64,000 nt of DNA from Chitinophaga pinensis (GTDB taxonomy: Bacteria; Bacteroidota; Bacteroidia; Chitinophagales; Chitinophagaceae). A program made the position numbers and the translations under genes. Location: positions 1 to 64,000 of the forward strand of contig CAMCMP010000008.1 in NCBI GenBank assembly GCA_945876095.1, read 5' to 3'. Positions 17,462 to 28,044 of the stretch are shown here, piece by piece (position 1 is the first letter of the stretch; every line of letters starts with the position of its first letter). A model generated the notes under the pieces. The model saw only the letters and a list, made by a program, of their open reading frames with translations, was not told the origin of the DNA and did not search any database.

Positions 17462-20143
17462 ATGAACGAAGAAAATCTTTTTGCCCGGCGTAAATTTATT
17501 GCAAGCCTTACCGTTGGTGTATTGGGCACGCTTGAAGCCAGTGCTTTTTTAACTACGTTTTCTCCAACTCCCGAAAGTGGCAACCGAAAAAAATTAAGTT
17601 TGCCATGTAACCCTGTTCCTTCTGACACATTCCACGTGATCCCTCATAATCATTGGGAAGGTGCAGTATTTGCAACACGCGAGGCCTACCTTGAAATGGG
17701 CCTGCCTCATATCATCACCGCCTTAAAATTATTAAAAGATTATCCAGAATATCGTTTCACGCTTGATCAGGTGAATTATATCAAACCTTTTATCGAACGG
17801 TATGAAGAAGAAGGCAAGGCTTTTCGCCAGTTTATCAAGGAAGGCCGGCTGGAGATCGTCGGTGGTACTGATACCATGCATGATACCAATATACCCTCCG
17901 GCGAATCGATTGTACGACAGTTGTTGTATGGTAAAACTTATTTACGAAACGAATTGGGCGTGGATGTGAAGGTGGGTTGGGGAATCGATACTTTCGGGCA
18001 CAGCGCTCAGATGCCACAGATATTAAAACTTGCTGGCTATCAATCACTCTGGTTTGTGCGGGGCGTACCCAACAAGCAAATGCCATCTGAATTTTTCTGG
18101 CAGGGTTTGGATGGTACAAAATTACCTGCCTTCTGGTTGCCCCATTCTTATGTCATTATGGCCCGCGTACCAAATAACCTCCCCGATTTTAATAGCTTCG
18201 TTCGGAAGAAATTTGATTCTCTGACAGCGAATACCGGTAAGGGTAAGGACAGGGTTGGACTTGCCGGATGGGATGTGGAAAATCCGCAGGAACATCTCCC
18301 CCTAATGGTCAGGGAATTCAGTAACCAGCAGGAACGTCCTTTTAACCTGCAATTCGCCGTGCCCACAGAGTACGAAGCAACCATGGTAAATCGTACCGAT
18401 CGCATTACTTTCAAAGGGGAATTCAACCCTATTTTCCAAGGCGTATACAGCACGCGTATCGAACTCAAACAACGACTTAGAAATGTGGAACGCCTTTTAT
18501 TAAATGCTGAAAAGCTGGGCGCCGTTAATAATTTGCTGGGTATGCCTACGCAGGATGAAGATGTGTGGAAGGCCTGGGAACCCACTTTATTTAACCAGGC
18601 GCATGATCTTATGTCTGGGGTAATGACGGATCATGTTTATGCAGATACGATCCGCGGGTATGATTTTTCTCAACAGGTGGGTGAAACAATTGTAGAGAAC
18701 AGACTGGATGACCTTGTAAAGATAGTGGATACGACCGGCGGGGAAATTCCGCTGGTGGTTTTTAATTCACTGGGTTGGCAGCGTTCTGATGTGGTGGAAA
18801 CGAATATCGGGTTTGCGAAAGCAGGAGTTGTAGATATTGAAGTAATTGGCCCTGATGGCAAGGCCATACCTGTGGAGGTGCTTAGCGCAGAAAGGTATGA
18901 TGACGGGGCTTTGCGCACAGCAAAAATTATCTTCATTGCAAAGGATCTTCCTGCAATGGGTTATGCGGTTTTTCATGTTAACCCGTTGAAAATCGTGTCT
19001 TCAATAAATGCGCCTTCATCAGAAAACAAGGAAACAGCACAAATAGAAAACGAATTTTATAAAGCTAGTTTTGATTGGTACACTGGTGCCATGACCAGCC
19101 TGGTAGTAAAGGAAAATCAATGGGAGGTACTGAAGGGAAAAGGCAACGTTGTTTCCCGGCAATATGACGGGGGTGATTTTTGGGAGCTTTACCAGAGTTT
19201 AAGGGATGGCATGGCTGCTAAAACCACCACGCAAATGCCACCCACCGATTTTAAGGAGCGGCTGAGCAGCGAAAATCAGTATCGCGGCGTGAAGGGCACC
19301 GTTCACCAGGGGCCGGTGTATGCTGAATTTTATGTAAATCATGGCTTTAGTACCGAGAACCAGTTTGAGACCAGGGTAAGAATGTACGCGGGCATTCGCA
19401 GGATTGATATAAAAACGAAAATTTACAACGTCGAAAAATACGCGCGGTACCAAGTAATGTTTCCCACTACTATAGTCCAGGGGAAAAACGTGCACGAAAT
19501 ACCCTTTGGCGCAATCGAAAGGCCACTGGCGATTGAATACCCGGCTCAGAACTGGGCCGATTATAGTGATGGAAAAAAAGGGCTTGCCCTGCTTAATCAT
19601 GGACTGCCCGGCAACCTTACCAGCGAATCTACGATGATGCTATCCTTGTTGCGCTCTGCAAAGATTGAGAACTATGGCTACGGCGGCGGCTATGAAAAAG
19701 GGATGACCTCCGACACTGGTTTACAAATGCACAGATCTTTTTCGTTTGACTACGCGCTGGTGCCTCACCAGGGAGATTGGCAACAGGCCAGCGTGTACAG
19801 GGACGGGCTCGAGTTTAATAACGCCCTGATCTGTCACAAAACGGGTTTACACGATGGCAGACTGCCCAAAACCTGGAACTTACTGGACCTCTCACATCCA
19901 AATGTGGTGATTACAGCTGTAAAGCCGGGGCGAGAAGGTTCTACGATCGTAAGGCTTTATGAGGCATCCGGCAATGCTACAACAGGTGTAACGCTGAAAA
20001 GCCGCCTTCCCATAAAATCGGTACAGGAGGCCAGCCTTATAGAAGATGCGATAAAGCCGCTGAAGGCGGAAGGTAATTCCTTTCGGTTTGATCTTGGACC
20101 GTTTGAGATTAAGACATTCAAATTGCAGCTAAAGAAAGTATAG
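17462..20143 (+). CDS. GH38-family alpha-mannosidase-like protein
   Basis: HVIPHNHWEGAVFATREAYLEMGLPHI, GWGIDTFGHSAQMPQI (nucleophile Asp), FNQAHDLMSGVMTDHVY; Tat-like ARRKFIASL leader. Confidence 0.9.
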   Translation: MNEENLFARRKFIASLTVGVLGTLEASAFLTTFSPTPESGNRKKLSLPCNPVPSDTFHVIPHNHWEGAVFATREAYLEMGLPHIITALKLLKDYPEYRFTLDQVNYIKPFIERYEEEGKAFRQFIKEGRLEIVGGTDTMHDTNIPSGESIVRQLLYGKTYLRNELGVDVKVGWGIDTFGHSAQMPQILKLAGYQSLWFVRGVPNKQMPSEFFWQGLDGTKLPAFWLPHSYVIMARVPNNLPDFNSFVRKKFDSLTANTGKGKDRVGLAGWDVENPQEHLPLMVREFSNQQERPFNLQFAVPTEYEATMVNRTDRITFKGEFNPIFQGVYSTRIELKQRLRNVERLLLNAEKLGAVNNLLGMPTQDEDVWKAWEPTLFNQAHDLMSGVMTDHVYADTIRGYDFSQQVGETIVENRLDDLVKIVDTTGGEIPLVVFNSLGWQRSDVVETNIGFAKAGVVDIEVIGPDGKAIPVEVLSAERYDDGALRTAKIIFIAKDLPAMGYAVFHVNPLKIVSSINAPSSENKETAQIENEFYKASFDWYTGAMTSLVVKENQWEVLKGKGNVVSRQYDGGDFWELYQSLRDGMAAKTTTQMPPTDFKERLSSENQYRGVKGTVHQGPVYAEFYVNHGFSTENQFETRVRMYAGIRRIDIKTKIYNVEKYARYQVMFPTTIVQGKNVHEIPFGAIERPLAIEYPAQNWADYSDGKKGLALLNHGLPGNLTSESTMMLSLLRSAKIENYGYGGGYEKGMTSDTGLQMHRSFSFDYALVPHQGDWQQASVYRDGLEFNNALICHKTGLHDGRLPKTWNLLDLSHPNVVITAVKPGREGSTIVRLYEASGNATTGVTLKSRLPIKSVQEASLIEDAIKPLKAEGNSFRFDLGPFEIKTFKLQLKKV

Positions 20144-20161
20144 CCATAACCTATCATTAGC

Positions 20162-22423
20162 ATGAAAAGAAGAAAATTTATTAACCATTCTGCCTTCGGT
20201 ACGGCTGCCCTTTTTTGGACCACTGACGCCTTACCGGGCATCGGTAAAACCAGTAGTATGAATGAAGATAAAAACAAGTATCCTTTTCTATGGGGAACTG
20301 CATACTACCGGTCTCCCATACCCGAAGAAGAGTTTTGGGAAGAGGATTTCAATAAGATGCGGGAGATGGGTTTCAACAGTGTAAAATTCCTGGTGCAATG
20401 GCGTTGGTCGCACATCAAAGAAGACGAATTTTATTTGGAGGATTTTAAAAAATTGCTGAAGCTGGCAGAAAAGTATTCTATCAGGGTAACGCTTAACAAT
20501 CTTTTCGACGTTTCGCCACACTGGCTATTTGATAAATACCCGGATGCCAGGCAGGTCATGAACAATGGACATGTCATTCAGCCATATGCTGTGGGCCACC
20601 GCAATATCGGCGGGCATCCTGGGCCCTGTTATAACCATCCTGGTGCAAGAAATGAAAGGATCAAATTTTTAACGCATATTGTTAAACAATTAAAAGATTA
20701 TCCGGCCCTGCATATGTGGGATATTTGGAATGAACCGGAACTATCCTTTTCACAGCGTTCACCCATTGATGCGGAAAAGCTCGTTTGCTATTGCCCTAAT
20801 TGCGAGAAAAAATTTAAAGAATGGCTTGAAAAAAAATACGCTGCTTTATCAATCTTAAATGAGCGGTGGGGGCGCAACTATCCCGATTGGGCTCATGTGG
20901 AGATGCCGCGTACATCCAAAACCTATCTCGACTTTATAGACTGGCGCGAGTTCCATATACAAACGATAACGAATGAAGCAGCCTGGAGGATCATGCTTGT
21001 AAAGGAACTTGATCCAAAGCGGGTAGCCTTTCTGCATGTTGTGCCCAATACTATGAACCCGTTCAATGCGATCACTACCTGTACGGACGATTTTGTGGTG
21101 GCTGAATTGTGTGATGTGTTTGCTGCCACGATGAATGCCGGCCCCTTGTTTGCACCGCAGGTGGTGTCTGCCGCACGCGGTAAAATTTGTTACAATGTAG
21201 AGATCCATATCAATGGAGGAAGTACCGGATCGCACCAGAAAGTGGTTGACCTTCAGGCCTTGTTATTAAACCTGGTTCCTCAAATTGGTTTGGGTATTAA
21301 AGGATTTGTGTTCTGGCAGTTTCGCCCGGAAGTACTGGGGGCAGAATCGCCTGCCTGGGGTGTTGTAAACCTGGATGGTAGCGACAGGGAAATAACTAGG
21401 GCCGCAAGAGCATTCTGGAAAACGATTCAGCCTTACACATCGGCTTTGCTTGAAGCTATGCCGGAAACACCTACCATTGGGATCTGGAAAAGTAGAAAAA
21501 ATGAAATTTTCCATTATTGCATGGACAATAGTTTAAACAATCTTATCGAGAATGTTTACGGATATACGAATACGTTATACACTAACAGCTATGCCTATCG
21601 GTATGTTTCGGGCGATATGTTGGAAAATGAAGAAATAGGGGATGTTAAATTATTGATCATGCCTTCAGCTTATTACCTTACCCAGCCGGAGGCGGATGCG
21701 CTTGCGAAGTGGGTAAAGGCAGGTGGAGTATTGATAGCGGAAGCGCACCTAGGAGGTTATAGCGGTTCAACGGGAAGGCATAGCCGATCCATACCTGGTT
21801 GCGGCTTGCAGGATGCATTTGGCATAAAGGAAGAATTAACAACCGATGCTGTTCACCTGAAGATGAAAAAGGGGCTAGCTTATGCGGAAAATATACATGC
21901 TGATACAAAGAAGGCAAAAGAATCCGCTTCATCAACCAGCGGTAAGTTCTACCCGATCCGGCAAATAAACGGCAAGTATATATGGGGTGCATCGCGCTAT
22001 GCCGAACTATCGGGAAAGAATATTACCATTGAAGGATATTTTGAAAAAGATAAATGCTGCGCTGTTTCCAAAACTGTTGAAAAGGGCTATGTTTACTATT
22101 ATGCAAGCCGCCTCGGAAGCGGGGCAACCATCAATAATGAAGGTTTACTTTCCCTAATTGAACGTGCATGTATAAAAGCGGGAATAAAAAAAACTTTGGG
22201 GGCTACGGCTAGTGAAAATAATAAATTGCGCGTGGATGTACTCAGGCACGAAGCTAAGGTCCGGTTTATTACCATTCAAAATATGTCAGCAGGTAAACTG
22301 TCGGTTTCGCTATACGGAGAAGGAACCTATAAAGGTTTATTTACCGGCATGAAGCTGATGCTTGACAGCAAAATAAAATTTGAATTGCCACCGGAATTTA
22401 TCGACCTCTTTGTAAGAGTTTAA
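20162..22423 (+). CDS. GH42-family beta-galactosidase-like protein
   Basis: FLWGTAYYRSPIPEEEFWEEDFNKMREMGFNSVKF, MWDIWNEPELSF, CYCPNCEKKFKEWLEKKY, beta-galactosidase trimerisation-like domain. Confidence 0.9.
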   Translation: MKRRKFINHSAFGTAALFWTTDALPGIGKTSSMNEDKNKYPFLWGTAYYRSPIPEEEFWEEDFNKMREMGFNSVKFLVQWRWSHIKEDEFYLEDFKKLLKLAEKYSIRVTLNNLFDVSPHWLFDKYPDARQVMNNGHVIQPYAVGHRNIGGHPGPCYNHPGARNERIKFLTHIVKQLKDYPALHMWDIWNEPELSFSQRSPIDAEKLVCYCPNCEKKFKEWLEKKYAALSILNERWGRNYPDWAHVEMPRTSKTYLDFIDWREFHIQTITNEAAWRIMLVKELDPKRVAFLHVVPNTMNPFNAITTCTDDFVVAELCDVFAATMNAGPLFAPQVVSAARGKICYNVEIHINGGSTGSHQKVVDLQALLLNLVPQIGLGIKGFVFWQFRPEVLGAESPAWGVVNLDGSDREITRAARAFWKTIQPYTSALLEAMPETPTIGIWKSRKNEIFHYCMDNSLNNLIENVYGYTNTLYTNSYAYRYVSGDMLENEEIGDVKLLIMPSAYYLTQPEADALAKWVKAGGVLIAEAHLGGYSGSTGRHSRSIPGCGLQDAFGIKEELTTDAVHLKMKKGLAYAENIHADTKKAKESASSTSGKFYPIRQINGKYIWGASRYAELSGKNITIEGYFEKDKCCAVSKTVEKGYVYYYASRLGSGATINNEGLLSLIERACIKAGIKKTLGATASENNKLRVDVLRHEAKVRFITIQNMSAGKLSVSLYGEGTYKGLFTGMKLMLDSKIKFELPPEFIDLFVRV

Positions 22424-22448
22424 CGGCCTTCCGGATATTTAGAAATTA

Positions 22449-24056
22449 TTGTTAAAAGTTCACTCAAACCAAATAGGTATGAATCCCGTTTTAAAATTTT
22501 TTTTATTCAGTTGTTTTACCCTAATCACTTTTTATCATTCAGCGGCACAGCAAAAAAAAGACCAGCTGGATATCCCCGATCAATTGGTAAAAGAGGCTTA
22601 TGAAAAAGCCGCTACTCAAAATGTACTTGCATCGGTTAATCCAAAAATATTTGATGGATACTTTTCCGTTTGCGCAGATGGGATAGATTTTGGCTATGGC
22701 AATACTTACCCGTCTTTGGATGGGCACCAGATGAGCGATGCGCTGCTTTGGCTAGGCAAAGTGGAGGTAGTAAAATCGAACTGGGACTATGTAAAGAAAT
22801 TTCAAAAGGCTAAGGGTGAATTACCGATCGCAATTATCCCGAAGGAAGCAGGCAAAAATATAGGCCCGCCTGGTTTTCAGTCACCCGTTGATATCAATGG
22901 CGGATTGTATAAACACTGGGTGCCTGGGGATCCACTAAGGGCCCTAGCCGGCGTTACCTATATTCAGAATGCAGATATTATTTTCCGGTTTACGCAGGAC
23001 AGGGAATGGCTGCGCAAACAACTACCTTCCGTCAATCTTACTGCAGATTACTTGGCCTCCATGATCAGGGCCGATGGCGCTGTAGGCGGCGCCGGTTATT
23101 ATGTGGAAAGGCCCACTCGGGTTGAATATGATGGTGTATCACAGTGCCATACCGCAGAAGCCTTGTACCGGCTTTCCGCTTTGAATAAAATTGCAAACAA
23201 CAATATCGCAGCCGATAAATATCTGCAACTGGCGAAAAAAGTTGAAAATAATTTCCGCAAAAATTTCTGGTTAAAAGATCATTTTGCCGAGTACATCCAT
23301 CCCTCTAGAGGTGTCATCTCCAATCATGGCTTAACGGATGTGGACTGGAGCGCTATTGCAGCCGGTACGGCTACTGCGGCGCAGCAAGTCATACTTTGGC
23401 CGCAATTAAAAGACGAGCTGCTTTTTTATTATAACGGGATGCCCACTGGTATCGCCACACTCCCGGATACCTACGAAAAATGGGAGACGACTTACGCAGA
23501 CAACCAGGACTTGGCCGCAATGGGGCGTGTATGGTACATCGAAGCATGGGCACGTGCCAATATGCACGACGGAAAAGGGTTGATCGAAACCATCAGGCGC
23601 GTTTGCAGGGAAGGTAAGGACAGCGGCTATTACTGGCGGGAGCGGTACAATGCGAAAGGAGGTTACGGCGCAAAGAAATACAATGAGTACCCGGCCAATC
23701 TTATAAGAATTATCCAGCGTTTCCTGCTGGGCGTGCAGCATGAATTGGATGGAACACTTTCAATCGGTCCAACCGCCCCGGAAGATTTCTGGGAAGCAGG
23801 TTTTGGCCAAACCTTGTCCTGGAGCGGTTCGGCTGTTTCTTATAAGATGCATAAGGATCGCATCACCGGGACATATTCAGGGAAGTCTGCCCAAAAACTC
23901 ACTGTACGTTTTGATCAGCTACCCGCGGGTAAACCGGTTCGCGCAATGGTGAATGGTAAAACTATCAGGACAGCAATCAAAGATAAATGGATAACCATTG
24001 TGCTGCCACCTGGAGTAGGGGATAAAGCCTGCCTATTCGAAATTACCTGGCTGTAG
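22449..24056 (+). CDS. Secreted (alpha/alpha)6 six-hairpin glycosidase-like protein (GH78/GH63-like)
   Basis: YPSLDGHQMSDALLWLGKVEVVKSNWDYVKKFQKAKGELP, YVERPTRVEYDGVSQCHTAEALYRL, C-terminal beta domain LSIGPTAPEDFWEAGFGQTLSWSG; signal peptide. Confidence 0.7.
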   Translation: MLKVHSNQIGMNPVLKFFLFSCFTLITFYHSAAQQKKDQLDIPDQLVKEAYEKAATQNVLASVNPKIFDGYFSVCADGIDFGYGNTYPSLDGHQMSDALLWLGKVEVVKSNWDYVKKFQKAKGELPIAIIPKEAGKNIGPPGFQSPVDINGGLYKHWVPGDPLRALAGVTYIQNADIIFRFTQDREWLRKQLPSVNLTADYLASMIRADGAVGGAGYYVERPTRVEYDGVSQCHTAEALYRLSALNKIANNNIAADKYLQLAKKVENNFRKNFWLKDHFAEYIHPSRGVISNHGLTDVDWSAIAAGTATAAQQVILWPQLKDELLFYYNGMPTGIATLPDTYEKWETTYADNQDLAAMGRVWYIEAWARANMHDGKGLIETIRRVCREGKDSGYYWRERYNAKGGYGAKKYNEYPANLIRIIQRFLLGVQHELDGTLSIGPTAPEDFWEAGFGQTLSWSGSAVSYKMHKDRITGTYSGKSAQKLTVRFDQLPAGKPVRAMVNGKTIRTAIKDKWITIVLPPGVGDKACLFEITWL

Positions 24057-24080
24057 TAAAGGCTGCATATATCCGCTGTT

Positions 24081-24094
24081 CTTATTTATACAAG
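24081..24094. promoter_or_regulatory. Degenerate auxiliary GntR operator CTTATTTATACAAG
   Basis: 12/14 match to the operator, 63 bp centre-to-centre upstream of operator 4. Confidence 0.35.
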
Positions 24095-24143
24095 TTTATA
24101 AGTTTTTTTTGAATGGTGAGGAATTGATAAATTTTTAGCCTAT

Positions 24144-24157
24144 CTTGTATATACAAG
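24144..24157. promoter_or_regulatory. Predicted GntR operator 4 (CTTGTATATACAAG)
   Basis: Perfect 14-bp palindrome; TAATTTTG (TAnnTTTG consensus) at 24172-24179; upstream of GH92. Confidence 0.72.
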
Positions 24158-24219
24158 TTGGTAGTTATTACTAATTTTGGCAGGCGTTAAGGTTTAACAT
24201 CAACGATAATTGCAATTAT

Positions 24220-26511
24220 ATGAAAAAATTTCTTTTGATTTATTTGATGATCACTCCGGTTTTGTTTTTTGGGCAAGCGATTGATCCCATAATGGACCCG
24301 GTAGAATATGTAAGTCCCTTGATCGGCTCCGATTCAAAGGCCGACCTGTCGAATGGCAATACTTATCCTGCCATTGCCATGCCATGGGGCATGAATTTCT
24401 GGACGCCACAAACCGGTAAAGCCGGAGACGGGTTTATCTATGTGTACAATGCCGACAAGATCCGCGGATTTAAACAAACGCACCAGGCCAGTAACTGGAT
24501 CAATGATTACGGACAGTTTGCTTTAATGCCGGGCACGGGGAAAATAAAATTCGACGAAGACGAACGTGCCAGCTGGTTCTCGCACAAGTCCGAAATTTCA
24601 AGGCCTTATTACTACAGCGTTTACCTGGCGGAGCCGGGCATCACTACTGAAATAACCACGACCGAAAGGGCGGCTGCTTTTCAATTTACTTTTCCGCAAA
24701 CGGATAGCTCCTACATCGTAATTGATGCGCTCGATAATGGCTCTTATGTAAAGATTATACCGGGGGAAAATAAGATCATCGGCTATACAACAAAGAATGC
24801 CGGCTCGGTGCCGGATAATTTTAAAAATTATTTTGTGCTTTATTTCTCCAGGCCCTTTTCCCGGACAGCGGTTTTTAGCGGGGATACCTTGCAAAGCAAT
24901 ACACTGGAAAATTTGTCGGATCATGCGGGCGCCATAATCGGCTTCAACACAAAGCAAGGTGAAAAAATCTATGTACGGGTTGCCTCATCATTTATAAGCC
25001 CCGAACAGGCAGAATTGAATTTGCAGGAGATCGGTAACAATGATTTTGAAACGGTAAAGCATCAGTCAAAAAATGCCTGGAACCGGGAGTTGGGCCGTAT
25101 AAAAATTGACGGGGCAACTACTGAGCAGGCGCGTACTTTCTATTCCTGCCTGTTTAGAACAATGCTTTTTCCCAGGAAATTTTATGAGATCGATGCGGCA
25201 AAAAAAGTAGTGCATTATAGTCCCTTTAATGGAAAGGTATTGCCGGGCTATATGTTTACCGACAATGGTTACTTCGATACCTTCCGTGCATTGTTTCCGC
25301 TGTTAAGCATTATGTATCCTGAACTGTACGCGCAGATCCTGGAGGGGATGACCAATGCCTACAAAGAAAGTGGATGGCTTCCGGAGTGGACCAGTCCAGG
25401 CCACCACCGGCGTGTAACTTTTGGCGCCTATTCCGCCGCCATCATCTCCGACGCTTACATCAAGGGTATCCGGGGATACAATATTGATACGCTGTACCAG
25501 GCCATTTTAAAAAATACGGTCAGCGAACCGCCCAAATCCATTTCATCCGTCGGGCGTCTTGGTGTAACTTATTACAACAAACTGGGCTATGTGCCTTATG
25601 ATGTGAACGTGAAGGAAAATACTGCACGAACTCTGGAATACGCCTACCTCGATTTTACCATTTACCAGTTGGCCAGGGCATTGAACCGGCCCAAAAAAGA
25701 AATCGAGCTTTTTGCAACGCGATCACAAAATTATAAAAACCATTTTGATCCTTCTACCGGGCTGATGCGTGGCAGGAATAAGAACGGCCAATTTCAATCC
25801 CCCTTTAATCCTTTCAAATGGGGCGATGCTTTTACAGAAGGTAACAGCTGGCACTATACCTGGGCTGTCGTCAACGATGTGCAGGGTCTTATCAACCTGA
25901 TGGGAAGCAAAGAAAAATTCGTTGCCAAACTTGATTCTGTTTTTACCCAGCCGCAAACCTATAATGACAGCTATTATGGAAAAGTAATCCATGAGATACG
26001 GGAAATGCAGGTGGCCAACATGGGACAGTATGTGCATGGCAACCAGCCAATGCAGCATGTTATTTATTTGTACAATTATGCCGGTGCACCCTGGAAGGCA
26101 CAGTATTGGGCTCGTGAGATCATGAATCGTTTATACAATGCTTCGCCGGCAGGATATTGCGGTGACGAGGACACTGGTCAAACCTCGGCCTGGTATATTT
26201 TCTCTGCTCTGGGGTTTTATCCCGTGGCACCCGGCACGGATCAATATGTACTCGGAGTTCCCTTATTTAAAAAGGTTGTGTTAGAGCTTACCAATGGAAA
26301 ACGAATAACCATCAATGCAAAAAATAATAACCAGAGCAACCGTTACATATTCGGCCTTGCAGTGAATGGTATCAGCTATACCAAGAACTGGCTGAGTCAT
26401 GAAACGCTCTTGCAAGGCGCTTCGCTTGATTTTGACATGTCGGCTACGCCCAATAAAATGAGGGGCGTCGCAAAGGAAGATGCGCCGTACTCATTTTCTA
26501 CCGAAAAATAA
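24220..26511 (+). CDS. GH92-family alpha-mannosidase
   Basis: PVEYVSPLIGSDSKADLSNGNTYPAIAMPWGMNFWTPQTG, DNGYFDTFRALFPLLS, GYCGDEDTGQTSAWYIFSALGFYPVAPGTDQYVLGVPLF. Confidence 0.97.
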   Translation: MKKFLLIYLMITPVLFFGQAIDPIMDPVEYVSPLIGSDSKADLSNGNTYPAIAMPWGMNFWTPQTGKAGDGFIYVYNADKIRGFKQTHQASNWINDYGQFALMPGTGKIKFDEDERASWFSHKSEISRPYYYSVYLAEPGITTEITTTERAAAFQFTFPQTDSSYIVIDALDNGSYVKIIPGENKIIGYTTKNAGSVPDNFKNYFVLYFSRPFSRTAVFSGDTLQSNTLENLSDHAGAIIGFNTKQGEKIYVRVASSFISPEQAELNLQEIGNNDFETVKHQSKNAWNRELGRIKIDGATTEQARTFYSCLFRTMLFPRKFYEIDAAKKVVHYSPFNGKVLPGYMFTDNGYFDTFRALFPLLSIMYPELYAQILEGMTNAYKESGWLPEWTSPGHHRRVTFGAYSAAIISDAYIKGIRGYNIDTLYQAILKNTVSEPPKSISSVGRLGVTYYNKLGYVPYDVNVKENTARTLEYAYLDFTIYQLARALNRPKKEIELFATRSQNYKNHFDPSTGLMRGRNKNGQFQSPFNPFKWGDAFTEGNSWHYTWAVVNDVQGLINLMGSKEKFVAKLDSVFTQPQTYNDSYYGKVIHEIREMQVANMGQYVHGNQPMQHVIYLYNYAGAPWKAQYWAREIMNRLYNASPAGYCGDEDTGQTSAWYIFSALGFYPVAPGTDQYVLGVPLFKKVVLELTNGKRITINAKNNNQSNRYIFGLAVNGISYTKNWLSHETLLQGASLDFDMSATPNKMRGVAKEDAPYSFSTEK

Positions 26512-26569
26512 TATCAACGGTATTTGCCAAAGGTGCAAACATCATTAATAATCTCAAAAACTGAGTTCA

Positions 26570-27964
26570 ATGGAAGGAATCCAAAATAATAAATACCTGA
26601 TCCTTATTACCTCCGTGGCGTCCCTTGGTGGCCTGTTGTTCGGGTTTGATATTGCTGTGATATCCGGCGTCCTTCCATTTGTACAAAAGCAGTTTGCTTT
26701 GTCGCCCGTAGAAGAAGGTTGGTTTGTTAGTTCCGCACTGATCGGCGCCGTAATCGGTGTTGCTTTTTCCGGTGAGTTGAGCGACCGGTATGGCCGAAAA
26801 AAATTATTGGTGTTGGCTGCCCTGCTTTTCTTTTTTTCTGCCCTGGGTTGCACTTTGATACCATCCCTGTTCTGGATCATCGGCGCCCGTATGATCGGCG
26901 GTGTAGGCATCGGCGTGGCATCGATTATAGTTCCCTTATATATTTCAGAAATCTCCCCGGCAGCCATCCGCGGGAGGCTCGTTACCTGCTATCAGCTTGC
27001 GGTTACCACAGGTATACTAATAGCCTATCTTACAAATGCGGCTCTGTTGAATTTTACCCTGGGCCAGCATGGGCTTTCGGCGGACAGCCTTTTTTATTTG
27101 CTGTATGTTAAAGAAGTTTGGCGTGGAATGTTTAGTATTTTGATTCTGCCTTCTCTTTTATTTTTGGTTGGCTTGATATTAGTTCCGGAAAGTCCGAGGT
27201 GGTTGATAATGAAAGGAATAAATGAACGCGCGATATCTATTTTGACCAGAATAACAAATGATCGCAAACAGGTAAGTATAGATGTAGCTGATATTAGCAG
27301 AAACCTAAAAAGCGAAAAAGGTACGTATAAAGAATTGTTGCAGCCCGGTATGCGAAAAGCATTGAGCATTGGGCTTTTGCTGCCTTTTTTATCACAGTTC
27401 AGCGGTATCAATGCAATTATTTATTACGGCCCGACTATTTTACACAATGCGGGTATTACAATGAGCAATTCGTTACTGAGCCAGATCATTTTTGGTTTTG
27501 CCATCGTAGTGTTTACTTTTATTGCCATCTGGAAGGTAGACAAAATTGGGCGTCGTAAGTTATATCTCGTAGGTACAGCGGGCGCAACGATCAGCTTGTT
27601 TCTTACCGGTCTGTGCTTTTACTTCGGATATACTTCCGGTATCCTATTACTTGTATCTGTACTGCTATTTTTAGCGAGCTTCGCGTTTTCGATCGGTCCG
27701 TTGAAATTTGTGGTGGCCGGGGAAATATTCCCAAATAAGATACGCGGCCGCGCAATGGCCCTTAGTATTATGGTTATGTGGATAGCCGATACAATTGTCG
27801 GGCAGCTTACACCGGTTTCGCTGAGGGAACTGGGCACTGCAGGTACATTCTGGGTATTCTCGTTTTTTTGCCTGGTTGGATTTTTTGTAATACTTAAAAT
27901 GTTACCTGAAACAAAGGGCAAGTCGCTCGAACAGATTGAAGACTTTTGGAAAGCAGTGCATTAA
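26570..27964 (+). CDS. MFS sugar porter
   Basis: LGGLLFGFDIAVISGVLPF, SDRYGRKKLL, VPESPRWLIMKG, DKIGRRKLYLVGT, PETKGKSLEQIEDFW. Confidence 0.95.
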   Translation: MEGIQNNKYLILITSVASLGGLLFGFDIAVISGVLPFVQKQFALSPVEEGWFVSSALIGAVIGVAFSGELSDRYGRKKLLVLAALLFFFSALGCTLIPSLFWIIGARMIGGVGIGVASIIVPLYISEISPAAIRGRLVTCYQLAVTTGILIAYLTNAALLNFTLGQHGLSADSLFYLLYVKEVWRGMFSILILPSLLFLVGLILVPESPRWLIMKGINERAISILTRITNDRKQVSIDVADISRNLKSEKGTYKELLQPGMRKALSIGLLLPFLSQFSGINAIIYYGPTILHNAGITMSNSLLSQIIFGFAIVVFTFIAIWKVDKIGRRKLYLVGTAGATISLFLTGLCFYFGYTSGILLLVSVLLFLASFAFSIGPLKFVVAGEIFPNKIRGRAMALSIMVMWIADTIVGQLTPVSLRELGTAGTFWVFSFFCLVGFFVILKMLPETKGKSLEQIEDFWKAVH

Positions 27965-28044
27965 TTGTTCCAGGGAGATTGCCTTGATATGATTAAGTAA
28001 TAGATAATAGCTTAATTAACAAGGTTAATAAATCTTCCCGTAAT

